A stretch of DNA of 64,000 bases. Source: UBA6164 sp964344155. Its GTDB lineage: Bacteria > Patescibacteriota > Gracilibacteria > BD1-5 > UBA6164. Below, one piece after another: positions 47,012 to 57,230 of the stretch. Each line of letters begins with the position of its first letter. The first letter of the stretch is position 1. Both the position numbers and the translations under genes were made by a program. The notes under the pieces were generated by a model. The model did no database searches, had not been told where the DNA came from, and was given only the letters and a program-made list of their open reading frames with translations. The stretch spans positions 1 to 64,000 of the forward strand of contig CAYFMG010000006.1 of the NCBI GenBank assembly GCA_964344155.1, written 5' to 3'.

Positions 47012-47569
47012 ATGGAAAAATTTTTAAAAGAAGTTGTAGAAGCAAATAAGTTTGAATTATTAATTGATACAAATTTATTTCCAAAAGATATAGTTTTAAA
47101 ATCTGCTTACAATTTTTTAGATAGAGGGTATTTCTTTTTTAAACTAGATTCTGATGGAAATATATTACTTCAGTTTACAAAAAAAGAAGAAAACAATGAA
47201 AAACCAGAAACAATTATATGAGATTTTTCAGATGAGTTACTTAGTGTTTACTTGAGAGATAAACTAGAAAATGATAATAAAAATATAAGGGAAATAATAG
47301 TATGATCAGCTATAAAAAATAGCTTAGATCCTAGTAATTTTGTAGAAATAGATACAGAAAAACAAGCTTTATTAGAAGAAAATACTGTAAATTTTGATAA
47401 GGATATAGATGAAATATTAGAAGAAATAGAAAATGATCCAGAATTAAAAATAGATGAAGAAGAAATAGATAAAATGTTAAAAGAAGTAGAGAATGAGTCA
47501 AATCAGGATAACTCTATTAGAGTAGACCCTGAAGCTGTAAAAAAAGCAAAAGAGAATTTTAAAAAATAA
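47012..47569 (+). CDS. hxsD: HxsD-like protein of a His-Xaa-Ser peptide system
   Basis: A 185-residue protein. The first ~110 residues fit the HxsD pattern: LIDTNLFPKDIVLKSAYNFL, RGYFFFKLD, then GDFSDELLSVYLRDKLE and NIREIIVGSAIKNSL. HxsD always accompanies HxsB/HxsC radical SAM enzymes and is thought to help present the precursor. The last ~70 residues are an acidic, coiled extension (DEILEEIENDPELKIDEEE) that HxsD does not usually have. First gene of the locus. Assignment from motif memory plus the HxsB two genes later. Confidence 0.75.
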
Positions 47570-47582
47570 AAATTCAAAAATA

Positions 47583-47780
47583 ATGAAAAAAGAATTTGAA
47601 ATAAATACTGAGCTATACTCAGAAAATATAATAAAACATGCAATAGAAGATTTTAAAGATGTTTCTAATATAGAAATTGATAAAAATAAATTATCTATTG
47701 AGTGAGAAAATGATACAGAAATAACAGAAATTTTTAGTGAATTTATGAATTATGTTATTTGATCTTATAATGAATTATAA
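47583..47780 (+). CDS. Small HxsD-like protein
   Basis: A 65-residue protein: FEINTELYSENIIKHAIEDF, then VSNIEIDKNKLSIEGEND and FSEFMNYVIGSYNEL. It repeats the HxsD layout (Y-S-x-x-x-I-x-x-A-x-x-x-F near the start, an E-F-x-N-Y end) in shorter form, so it could be a second peptide-presenting subunit. It could also be a precursor peptide, but it lacks Cys and His enrichment. It lies 3 bases before hxsB, so co-translated. Confidence 0.6.
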
Positions 47781-47783
47781 AAT

Positions 47784-49256
47784 ATGTTAGATATACAAAA
47801 AATAAAAAAATTGGATAATAATACATGATTTTTTAGATTTAAAAAATTTGAGAATGATTATCTAATAACAAATGATATATGAAAATATAGTTTTTTAAAC
47901 AAAGAAGGTTTTGAAAAATTTATATCATGAGATATGAAAGGGGGAGATAAGTACGAAGAACTAAAAAGAAAAAAGTTTATAAAAAATGAAAATTACGAAA
48001 AAGATACATCTCTTGTTTATGCTGAGAAAAATCACTTCTTAGCTTATGGTCCTTCTTTACATATAATAGTTACTACACTTAGGTGTAATCATAAATGTAG
48101 GTATTGTCATGCTGCTGTTGCTCCAATGACAGCTAAAGAAATGGATATGACAGAGGATACAGCTAGAAAAGTTGTAGATACTATATTTTATACTTCAAAT
48201 CCAAGTGTTACAATAGAATTTCAATGATGAGAATCTCTTGTAAATTGGGATATTGTAAAGTTTATTATAGAATATGCAGAAGTAAAAGCTCATCACTTAG
48301 GTAAAAATCTTGATTTTGCATTGGTTACAAACTTAAGTTTGATGGATGATGAAAAACTAGAATATTTACTTAATCACAATGTAGGTATTTCAACTAGTCT
48401 TGATGGTGATGAAGAAGTACATAATTATAATAGAACATATAAAGAAGGAAATAGTTTTGAAAAAGTTACTTATTGGATTAAAAAAATAAATTCAGAGTAC
48501 AAGAAAAGAAAAAGAAACCAAAAAGTATGAGCTCTAGTTACTGTAACAAAGAAAACTTTAGGGAAGTACAAGGAATTAATAGATACATATGTAGAGTTAT
48601 GACTTGATAGCGTCTTCTTAAGACCATTAAATCCTTACTGATTTGCTGCTGCAGATTTAGAAACACTATGATATTCTACACAGGATTTTGTTAAATTCTA
48701 CCAAAATAGTTTAGATTATATTATAGAACTAAATAATAAATGAGTTAACTTTAGAGAAGATTTAACAAGTATATATTTATCAAAAATACTTACAGATACA
48801 GATCCAAATTATCTAGATGAAAGAAGTCCTTGTTGAGCAGGTATATGACAGGTGGCATATAATTATGACTGAAAAGCCTATACTTGTGATGAGGGAAGAA
48901 TGCTTGCTCGTATGTGAGATGATAACTTTTTAATGTCAGACTTAAAAGATTCTCCTGAAGAAATGTATAAAGAAATGATAGAATCACAAACAACAAAGAT
49001 AATGGTTCAAGCATCAACTCTAGATTGATTACCATGATATAATGATTCAGTTTATAAACCATATATATGAGTTTGTCCTGTTCATAGTTATAAAACAAGC
49101 TGAAATATAATTCCAAACTATGCAAAAGATCATAAAAAAGAATTAGATTATGCTGTTTTGGATAATATCTTTGAAAGATTGAGAGATATAGAAATCAAAA
49201 AAACTTTTGCAAAGTGGGTAGGTGTTCAGCTTACTTCACCAAGTAGTAAGTGTTAG
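47784..49256 (+). CDS. hxsB: His-Xaa-Ser system radical SAM maturase HxsB
   Basis: A 490-residue enzyme. The radical SAM cluster motif is CNHKCRYCH (CX3CX2C), followed by TIEFQGGESLVNW and the strand LVTNLSLM. The HxsB-specific block is clear: RPLNPYGFAAADL, SPCGAGIGQVAYNYDGKAY and DEGRMLARMGDDNFLMSDL. HxsB uses S-adenosylmethionine and [4Fe-4S] clusters to modify the His-Xaa-Ser-rich peptide; the exact reaction is not known to me. The second-cluster Cys region looks partly reduced (GVCPVHSYKTSGN). The first HxsB in this bacterial group that I can point to, but I cannot search. Confidence 0.85.
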
Positions 49257-49329
49257 AAAAAAACTTTTGAAAAAAAGTAAAAAATGGTTAGTATAGTAAC
49301 TATAATAATTCTTAAACTAAATAAAAATT

Positions 49330-49785
49330 ATGAATTCTCTAAAAAAGAAATCTCTTCCGAAGCTTAAGAAAAAGTTAAAATGATTTATTACAGATGAATC
49401 ATGAAAAATAAGTAAAAAAGATGCATTATGACTTAGTTCATGAGCAGTTCTTTTAAGTTGAGCTAGTGAAGTAGATGCTGGGTGTAGTGTTTCGGTTAAT
49501 CATGCCAGCTGAGTAGCAAATGGTCACTTTTCTAAAAATCCATGAACATCACATAAAAGTGGTAATACTCACTGTAGTACTGCTCGGTGAAGTCATAGAA
49601 ATTATGGTATTTGTAGTCCTGGTAGTGTTAGTGTTAGTAGTGTTACTGGTACTGTAAATGGTCACTTGAGTAGAGTTCCTGGATATAGTTGAGGTAATTG
49701 ACACTGTAACCATAGTTCTAGTTGAAGTGGTAGTGGTTCAGGTTCAGGTAGTGGTTCAGGAAGTTGTAGTTGTTCTTCTTGTTAA
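49330..49785 (+). CDS. HxsA-like precursor peptide (His-Xaa-Ser motifs, Ser/Gly/Cys tail)
   Basis: A 151-residue protein. Basic N-terminus, then a leader-like part ITDESGKISKKDALGLSSG and GAVLLSGASEVDAG. The core has many His-Xaa-Ser motifs: NHASG, GHFSK, SHKSG, THCSTA, GHLSR, NHSSS, mixed with NGH and SHRN. It contains a near-repeat (GVANGHFSKNPG and GTVNGHLSRVPG), then alternating Ser-Gly and the end SCSCSSC. Eight Cys in all. It is the probable substrate of HxsB and the other radical SAM enzymes. HxsA proteins of other bacteria also carry HxS repeats; the Gly-Ser run and Cys tail are unusual. Confidence 0.8.
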
Positions 49786-49820
49786 TTTTGAAAAAAATTT
49801 ATTCTTTATCTAATTTAATT

Positions 49821-50789
49821 ATGAAAAAAATTATAGTGTTATCATTGAGTCTTTTAGTTTTATTCTCTTGTTCTAAAGAAAATAACTTAAATGATATTCA
49901 AGCTCCCGCAAATGTAAATCAAAATAATGTAGTAGAAACTGTTGATAATAATACAAACATAGAAGAAGAAGAAGTTGAAGAAAAAAGTGAAGAAGCTATA
50001 GCTCTACATAATTTAGAAACAAAATGAGAAACTGCTAGATTATCTTGAAATTACAAAGAAGCAATAAAATATTATGAGGAAGCATTAGCTACAGATAATG
50101 AAAATTCAAGATTATTATTATCTTTATGATACTTATATTATGCAGATAATAATATAGAAAAAACTCTAGATACGTTTAATAAATATTTAACTTTATTTCC
50201 TACTGATACAGCAGTATTAAATAGAATATGAAATATTTATTCAGAATTATGAAATGTAGATAAATCTAGAGAATTTTATTTAAAATCTTTAGATATTGAT
50301 CCTGATAATAATCAATTATTAAGATTTATAGGTTCTTCATACTTTACTGAGTCAGATTTCAAAGAAGCTGAAAAGTTTTTTATAAAGTCATATAATTTAA
50401 AAAAGAATTATCATACTTTAAAAACATTAGCTTTAATTAAATCATATGAGAATAATTATAAAGAATCAGCAAAATATTATTCTGAAATAGAATGAATTAA
50501 AAAACCTGATTTAATGAATTATATTATTATTTTACTTTTAGATAAAAAGTATAATGCTATAATAGCAGAGTATAACAAACATTATACAGATTCTTCTGTA
50601 TTATCTTGAAGAGCTGATAAAAATATAGAAAGGTATTATTTTTATGCTAACTTTATATTATGAAATAAAGCAGAAGCAGATAAGTCTTTAGCTAGATTAC
50701 AAAAATATTATCCTCAAGACACTAATGTTTTACTAGATATGTATCTGTTAAATAGAGATGAAAAAGTTTTAGAAAATTTAAGAAAATAA
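49821..50789 (+). CDS. TPR-repeat lipoprotein
   Basis: A 322-residue protein with lipobox LLVLFSC (MKKIIVLSLSLLVLFSC), a Glu-rich linker and then tetratricopeptide repeats: SGNYKEAIKYYEEALATD, ADNNIEKTLDTFNKYL, LGNVDKSREFYLKSL, ESDFKEAEKFFIKSY. TPRs bind other proteins. Located between precursor and radical SAM genes with 35- and 4-base gaps, so it probably belongs to the pathway, perhaps to display, export or docking of the product on the cell surface. Confidence 0.85.
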
Positions 50790-50793
50790 TTTT

Positions 50794-51840
50794 ATGCATT
50801 TAAATGTTCAATGGCATATTACAGAACTATGTAATTGGAGATGTAAACATTGTTATCATGATTGATATACTGAATATTGACCTAGTTTAGAAAAACTAAA
50901 AGAAGTTTTTAATGATGTTATATCGTTAAAAACTTCTTATTATTGAAAAATAGATTTTATTACTATAAATTTTGTTTGATGAGAACCTTTCGTAAGAAAG
51001 GATTTTTTGGATTTATTAGAATATATAAATAGTAAGGTTAATTTTTTACAAGTCTGAATTTTAACTAACTGATCTTTACTTACAGATGATATAATGAAAA
51101 GATTAGTTAGTTTCAAAAATTTAAATATTTTTTTCCAGTTTAGTATAGAGTGAACAGAAAAAATAAATGATGAGATAAGATGAATATGAAGTTTTAATAA
51201 GGTAGTAAAAGCTATAGAAATATCAAATAAGTATAATATAAGGCCAGAACTATCTTTAACTTTAACTAACCAAAATAAAGATGAGTTAGTTAAGTTGTTT
51301 CCATTTGTAAAGAAGTATGATATAAAATTAAAAGCCAGAAGATTTATTCCAATGGGGCAGTGAAAAGAGGATATGGATTTATTACTTCCACCAAAAGAAT
51401 TTTATCTTTTGACTAAAAAAGTAAAATTATTATGACACTCTTATTTTAAAGATCTATTATATTGATGAATTGGTTTTAAGTGATGTTCAGAAATGATAGC
51501 GTATGATTATGAGTGATTTTGATGTTGAGTAAATGATCATAGAATACTTATAATACTGGAAAATCTAGATGTAATGGCTTGTAGAAAATTAGATGTAGTT
51601 TTATGAAGTTTAAAAGACAAAAGTTTAGAAGAACTATATTTTTGAGATAAATATATAGATATGATTAAGTCTCCTGATAGGATTGATATTTGTAAAAGTT
51701 GTGATGAATTTGAAAGATGTAAGTGATGAGCTAAATGTGTAAGTTATTCTATAAATTGATCGTATGATACTATGGATCCACAATGTTATAAATGACAATT
51801 ATTAACAAAAAAACTATGAAAGAAAAAAGAAGAAAAGTAA
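50794..51840 (+). CDS. Radical SAM/SPASM peptide-modifying enzyme
   Basis: A 348-residue enzyme. Cluster motif CNWRCKHCYH at residues 13-22, then FITINFVGGEPFVRKDFLDLL and GILTNGSLLTDD. It has a full set of C-terminal SPASM-type cysteines: FKGCSE, FGCGVN, VMACRK, then ICKSCDEFERCKGGAKC and DPQC. The SPASM clusters bind the peptide substrate or relay electrons, so it likely acts on a ribosomal peptide. Stop and next start overlap (TAATG). Confidence 0.9.
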
Positions 51841-52838
51841 TGAACTTTAGATTAAATATACTTTCATCTTGTAATCTTAGATGTAAACATTGTTATTATG
51901 AAAACAAGGTTTGATTTGATGATCAAGAAATGAGTTTGGAGGATGCTAAAAAGGTAGTAGATGAAGCTTACAAAGTATACTGAGATAATTTACATATAGT
52001 TGTTATGTGATGATGAGAACCATTTATGTATAAGTATTTGTTTGAGTTACTTGAGTATATTAGACTAGAAAAAAAAGTGACATGTGCGATAACATCAAAT
52101 ATGACACTAGCAAATAGAGAAAAATTATCTAGATTAGCAGAGCTTTGAGTTCATATACATGCATCTATAGAGTGAAATGAAGAATACAATGACTATGTAA
52201 GATGAAAATGAGTATTTAGAAAGGTTATTAATAATATGCAACTAGCTAGAGAATTATGAGTAAGAGTTTCAATTAATATGACTTTAAATAGGTTTAATAT
52301 AAAATATATACCTTATGTAATTAAGTTATTTACTCCTATATCAGATTATTTTACTTTTTCTAGGTACATACCATATTTCAAAGATGATAAGATAAAAGAG
52401 CTATTACCAAATGATTATAGGTTAGTTCAAAGACTATTAGCTAAATATAAAAAAGATGATTTTGTTCCAAGGCAAGAGCAATTTCTAAAAATAGATAAGG
52501 ATAATATATCAACAAAAAAGAAAGATTTCTCTATATATGATTTACGCTCATTATACATATTACCTGATATGACAATATATCCATCTTGGAACTTGATAGA
52601 TTATAAACTTGGAGATTTAAGAGAGGATAGTTTAGAAAATATTTTAAATAATTGAAAAGCCGAGGATTTATTTAATCCGGATAATTTAAAAGGTTTATGT
52701 GGAAAATGTAAGTATAGATATAATTGCGGTTGAGATAGGTGAGTAGCTTATTTTTATACTTGAGACTTTTTCTGAGATGATATACAGTGTCCGTTTATAA
52801 AAGATTGAAAATTAGAATACAATATAAAAGAGCAATAA
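51840..52838 (+). CDS. Radical SAM enzyme with reduced SPASM domain
   Basis: A 332-residue enzyme with CNLRCKHCYYE (residues 11-21), VVMGGGEPFMYKYLFELLEY and ITSNMTLANREK. The C-terminal Cys set is short: GLCGKCKYRYNCGGDRG and DDIQCPF. The first SPASM Cys is replaced (ILPDMTIYPSWN has no Cys), so one auxiliary cluster may be missing. Resembles the enzymes for peptide or cofactor maturation in general layout. Overlaps the gene before it by one base. Confidence 0.88.
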
Positions 52839-52862
52839 ATTTTTATTGCTCTTTTAATATTT
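52826..52862. terminator. Bidirectional terminator at the end of the first radical SAM group
   Basis: AAAGAGCAATAAA and TATTGCTCTTT form a stem, with TTTT as loop and tail; it spans the stop codons of both convergent genes. Confidence 0.8.
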
Positions 52863-53667
52863 TTTCATTTACTTCAGATAGTACTTTTAATCTTAATTTT
52901 AAACTTTTTATAACAGCTTCTAAAGCGTCATCTACATTACTAAAAGTTAAGAAATAAGATAATAACTGATTTCATTTTATATAATGTTCTTCTCAGTCTA
53001 GTTCTATATGTCTATCTAGGTATTTTATTAAATATTCATTTGACTCTCAAAATTCAGGTTCTATATTTTTTACAATTGATGTAAAAAACTCAGGAATTAA
53101 TCATTCTCTACAAAGTGTAAAAGATGCAAGGGGTTTAAATAGTAATAATTCAGGCTCTTTTGTTATATTTGCTATTTCTCTCATATACCTAAAGTGTTCT
53201 TCTACTCATGGTGAAGGGAAATGATTTAGTCACTCTAATTCTTGATCTTTCATATAGTGATGTTTTATGTAGTTTAGTGTTTTTTCTACATAAAAAGAAT
53301 CAGCTCATGATTGTTTCATTGCTTTTAGGTAGTATTCAAAGTGAGATTTATTATTTAATTCACTATCAGTTTCTTCATCTAAGCATATTTCATTTATAAG
53401 TCTTGTAAATCTTCATGGTATTCTAGGGTGCCAACATGAAAAATTTGTATATCACTCTTTGTATATATTATTCATTCAGAACTGTATAGCTTTTAGGATT
53501 ATCATAAAATCCCATACTTGAAATATATGGTGTTCCATATATATGGTTAAGTCATTTTGCGTTTTTATATTTTTAAAAGCATCATGTTCGATTATTTGTT
53601 TTCTTAGAGAAATTACTTCTGGATCTTCAAGTATTTTTTTTATATGTCTTGTATCTTGATTATTCAT
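52843..53667 (-). CDS. DUF3050 family, heme-oxygenase-like fold protein
   Basis: A 274-residue protein opening with PEVISLRKQIIEHDAFKNI and IYMEHHIFQVGDFMIILKAI, the DUF3050 pattern. Later GVEEHFRYMREIA and LDRHIELDGEEHYIKG carry His/Glu pairs as in the heme-oxygenase-like helical fold, which includes PqqC and diiron oxidases. It is inside the radical SAM locus but on the opposite strand. An oxidative step on the peptide is possible, by analogy with PqqC; equally it may be unrelated. Confidence 0.85.
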
Positions 53668-53751
53668 TTTCTTATTTTTATTTTTTTAAAGTATTTTTAT
53701 TATATATATATATAGTTTATTTTTCAAATGAAAATTTAAATATAATAGGAA

Positions 53752-53779
53752 AGCCCCCAAACCTTACGGTTTAGGGGCT
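53752..53779 (-). terminator. GC-rich terminator of the acquired gene
   Basis: AGCCCCTAAACC, loop GTAA, GGTTTGGGGGCT on the minus strand. Its composition is unlike the A/T-only terminators elsewhere here. Confidence 0.8.
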
Positions 53780-53795
53780 AATTCCTCCTTTTTAT

Positions 53796-54641
53796 TTAGT
53801 TTTTTGTAACAAAATTTCCAATAGTTTCTACAGATTTGCTATTAATACTACCTTTACTCCAGAGGATATTATTATGGCCTGCATTATTTTGAACAACAAC
53901 TGTAGCTTCAATACCATTATCATTCAATTGGTTTTTATATAGAAAACTATTTCCTGATCTTCTGTCATTTTTTCCTACAAGCATAAGTACTTCCATACCT
54001 GAGCCTTTAAGGTTTGAAACAACATCAGATCCACTGATAATAGTCCCAGATAAATTAATACCATCATCTCTACAAGACTGTCTCATGTCAGGCCGAGCTC
54101 CAACAAGAACAGCCTTATCCATTAGACTTGGGTATTGTCCCATAATACTTGAGAGCATACTACCACCATTGGAATATCCTATCCCAACTAATTCATTATA
54201 ACCATATTGATGCTTGATAGTATCAATCACCTCATTGGCTACATAGTTTGTGTGAAAAGGTTTTAACCAACTGTGGTCGCAGCTTCTATCCCATCTCATT
54301 GGACCAATTCTATTTGAAGTTGATCCAATATATCCAGGCATAGCCAAAGCAATTACAGTATAACCAGTTTTCTGACTCAATTCTTCAGCAAGCTGAAAAG
54401 TTCTTCCAGTACGCTTTGTCCCATCATCTCCATGTATGATAAACATAGCCTTACCTTCTTTATAACCAAATGCTACACGAGCACTTATACATTCTCCATC
54501 CGCATAAAGGGTATTAATACCCATTTCACAGTTTTCCTTTACATTATTTTTTTCTGATTGACTCATCTTTTTTGGAGTACTAGTTGCACATCCACTTACG
54601 AAAATCAAAACAGAAATAACAGTAAAAATTTTTTTCAACAT
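53796..54641 (-). CDS. Alpha/beta-hydrolase lipoprotein, probably acquired from a standard-code bacterium
   Basis: A 281-residue protein with lipobox FVSGC. The hydrolase fold is shown by FIIHGDDGTKRTG (oxyanion region), nucleophile elbow GIGYSNGGSM, acid GKNDRRSG and final His in NNAGHNNI. None of its 30 glycines is encoded by TGA, while every other long gene here uses TGA often. It also has its own sigma-70 promoter, an AGGAGA Shine-Dalgarno site and a GC-rich terminator, all unlike the neighbours. It can be read correctly under both codes. Substrate unknown; esterase or peptidase-like. Confidence 0.93.
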   Translation of the reverse strand: MLKKIFTVISVLIFVSGCATSTPKKMSQSEKNNVKENCEMGINTLYADGECISARVAFGYKEGKAMFIIHGDDGTKRTGRTFQLAEELSQKTGYTVIALAMPGYIGSTSNRIGPMRWDRSCDHSWLKPFHTNYVANEVIDTIKHQYGYNELVGIGYSNGGSMLSSIMGQYPSLMDKAVLVGARPDMRQSCRDDGINLSGTIISGSDVVSNLKGSGMEVLMLVGKNDRRSGNSFLYKNQLNDNGIEATVVVQNNAGHNNILWSKGSINSKSVETIGNFVTKN

Positions 54642-54647
54642 TAGTCT

Positions 54648-54653
54648 TCTCCT
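54648..54653 (-). promoter_or_regulatory. Shine-Dalgarno site AGGAGA
   Basis: AGGAGA ends six bases before the ATG of the hydrolase gene. Most genes here start after A/T-rich DNA without such a site, so this one is exceptional. Confidence 0.85.
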
Positions 54654-54720
54654 GACAATTATTCAATGTATATTTATTAACAAAAAACTTTTTTACAAAG
54701 CTTTTATACCTTGTATTTGT

Positions 54721-54749
54721 ATTATACAATATTTATTTTAATAAGTCAA
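54721..54749 (-). promoter_or_regulatory. Consensus sigma-70 promoter of the hydrolase gene
   Basis: On the minus strand TTGACT, a spacer of exactly 17 bases, then TATAAT, located about 80 bases before the start codon. Confidence 0.8.
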
Positions 54750-54837
54750 TTAATATTTAACAAAAAATACATAAATAAACTTGATAAACTCATAAATAAG
54801 TTATACTGATTTATAATTAATTATTTATAAAGTTATT

Positions 54838-55899
54838 ATGCCTTGATGAAAAGATAATAAACCACATACTATTTTGGATATTTGAAACTCATGTAATCTT
54901 AGATGTAGTTTTTGTTATCATGATTATGCTAGGGAAAAAAAGGACTTTTTTAAAAGCTATAAATATATAAAAGAACAAATAAATGATATAGCTGAAAGAT
55001 CAAATTTTGTAGTTATTTTATGATGAGAAACATTGCTTCATCCTGATATATGGAAAATAATGGATGATTTTAGAGAAAAAGATGTATATGTTTCAATAAC
55101 TACTACATGATATCTTTTTACAAATAAGAAATTATTAAGAAAATTGCTGGGTTATTCTAATTTATCAAGTTTAACTATTTCTATTCATACTATTTTTGAA
55201 GAAGATGGAAAAGGTATTTATTGAAAAGAGTGAGTTGTATGAGAAATTCTAAAATGATTAGATAATTTAATGGAAATTAAAGATGAATATAATAAGGATT
55301 TATTTTTAGCCAATTCTATTACATGGAATTATGATAATTATAAAAATCTATGAAAAACTATTAGATATTTATATGAAAAATGATTAAATATAATTCAATT
55401 ATCAACTATACATGCATATAAATGATATTGATTTAGTCAGAAAAACTATAATGCTTTAGCTCCATATATTTTTCTTAAGAAGACTTTTGAAGAAGTCGAT
55501 GATTTACTTGAAGATGGACTTATATTTATTATAAAAAGTATGCCTTTGTGTTTACATAGATTTCTTATAAAATATGATTACTGAATAAAAGAATTTGTTC
55601 ATGGTGATACTCATGAAACAAGACTTGATGATCACTGAAATAGTGTATGGGAAAATCAGAATTATACTAAATTAAAACTAGATAAATGTGAAGGGTGTTA
55701 TGCTTATTGAAAATATTGTTATGGATCATATAAATTTTATGACAAAAAATTTGGAGATAAAGAGTTTAAAACACTTACAAAAAAAGACGTAACAGATCTA
55801 AAATACAAAAAATTTACAACTTTAAAGAAATACTTTAAAGATAAATGGAGAGAAGATAATTTAGAAAGAATAAAGGCACAAAAATGAATGAACTTATAA
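54838..55899 (+). CDS. Radical SAM enzyme (first of three related copies)
   Basis: A 353-residue enzyme: NSCNLRCSFCYHD (CX3CX2C), VVILGGETLLHPDIW and ITTTGYLFTN. The C-terminal Cys group is KCEGCYAYGKYCYGSYKFY, followed by KFGDKEF. The enzymes at 59103 and 60018 share the pattern C-x2-C-x3-G-K-x-C-x-G and FG..EF (or YG..EF), so the three are paralogues, and the C-terminal Cys probably hold an auxiliary Fe-S cluster. The next gene starts inside its 3' end. Substrate unknown, most likely the local peptide. Confidence 0.88.
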
Positions 55900-56714
55900 A
55901 ATTTTTAAATGACTTTTTAAAAGAAAATGAATATAAATATTGAAGAGTAAAACAATATTTATTAGCTCTAAATCCTCGGTGTGATTTAAAATCGAGGAGG
56001 TTTTATATTTGAAATAAATTTGTTTTAAAGTTTTTTTCAAAAAGAGAATACATAGTATGAATAAAAAAGTATTTATTTTTTCTTAAACTATTAAAATATA
56101 GTGATGACTTGTTTATAAAGTATAGCGAATATAATAATTATTTCTGTATAGTTGAAAACAAGTTAGAGCATATTAGGTATCCACTTAATAAAGAAAAAAT
56201 ACTTGATTGTATGATAGACTTTAATAGTAAGAGATTTAAAATATCAGATTTACACAAACAAGGATTTTTATACTTACTTGATAGAAGTAATTCTGAGCTT
56301 GCATGAATTGTTCAAAACAAAAATATAGATAATTTAGATGATGTTTTAAATATAGAGCTTGATATAATGAAGCAAAAAACAGATCTTTATAATAAAGAAA
56401 ATATAGAACTATTTGAAGAGAAAATAACTAATTTAAAAGAAAAATTTAAACAAGAAAAGTACTTATACTTAGCTTCATGAGATATACACGCTAGTAATTT
56501 TAAAAAAGATAAATTCTGAGAAAAGTTTATATATATAGATATAGATGAGGTATGATATTTTAATTATTATTATGATATAGTTGGACTTATGAGATTTTTA
56601 TGAGAAGAAAATAAAGAATTGATTTTTAGTAGATATTCTCAAGTATTTTGAGAAGTAGATGATAATATATTAGACTTTTTCAGTTTTTATAGAAAATTAC
56701 ATCATTCTGAATAA
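55884..56714 (+). CDS. Aminoglycoside-phosphotransferase/choline-kinase-like protein
   Basis: A 276-residue protein with the C-lobe motifs of the APH kinase fold: YLASGDIHASNFKKDKFG (catalytic loop, HGDxHxxN type with Ser for His) and YIDIDEVGYFNYYYDIVGL (DFD-like metal loop). The N-lobe is reduced. Kinases of this fold phosphorylate small molecules, and some RiPP lanthionine-type systems phosphorylate peptide side chains. Starts 16 bases inside the previous gene, in another frame. A role in peptide phosphorylation is speculative. Confidence 0.7.
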
Positions 56715-56730
56715 AATATAATAAAAAAAT

Positions 56731-57228
56731 ATGGGAATTATAGATAAAATAAACAAAAAATATAACTCTTATTTAGAAAATAAGTGATTATCTTTATTTT
56801 GTAAAAATATATCAAAAAGATTAAAAAAGACTGATATAGTTCTTGATTTATGATTTTGAGAATGAAATCAAGTAGATTTTTTATCAAAATTTTGTAGCAA
56901 AGTATATTGAGTAGAAATAGAAGATGATATAAAGTTTGAAGATAAGTTTTTTGATGTAGTCTACAGCTCAGATTCTATTCATTTAAGTAGTGATATAAAA
57001 GTAACTATAAAAAAAATATATGATGTATTAAAAGATGATGGAGTATTTTATTTAAAAATGATTTTAAAAAAAGAAATTAAAGATAACAATATAAAAGAAT
57101 ATATAAAAAAGGAAGAATTAGATTCATATTTATCTGTATTTTCGGAAGTAAATATAGTAAAAGAGTTTAAAAGGGAGGATGATGAAAAAAATATTGTTTA
57201 TCAAATAATTATTCGTATAAAAAAATAG
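56731..57228 (+). CDS. Small class I SAM-dependent methyltransferase
   Basis: A 165-residue protein with motif I VLDLGFGEGNQVDFLS, then VYGVEIEDD and the motif II/III region FFDVVYSSDSIHLSSD and VLKDDGVFYLKM. Rossmann-type methyltransferase, shorter than the usual ~200-250 residues; the acceptor-binding part is minimal. Within the radical SAM locus it might methylate the peptide. The FDVVYSSDSIHL box with SD in place of the usual NP.. suggests C or O rather than N methylation, which is weak evidence. Confidence 0.78.
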
Positions 57229-57230
57229 AA

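Noticed and set aside
50794..52838. Assignment of the SPASM enzymes as PqqE, AlbA or mycofactocin maturase
   Set aside because: Only general SPASM features are visible; a specific family needs an HMM search.
53690..54840. Assembly chimera as explanation of the TGA-free gene
   Set aside because: Not excluded, but both flanks continue smoothly into code-25 genes of the same locus; read coverage would decide.
55975..56005. CCTCG ... CGAGG inverted repeat in the kinase-like gene
   Set aside because: Short arms inside coding sequence, not matching the repeat families.
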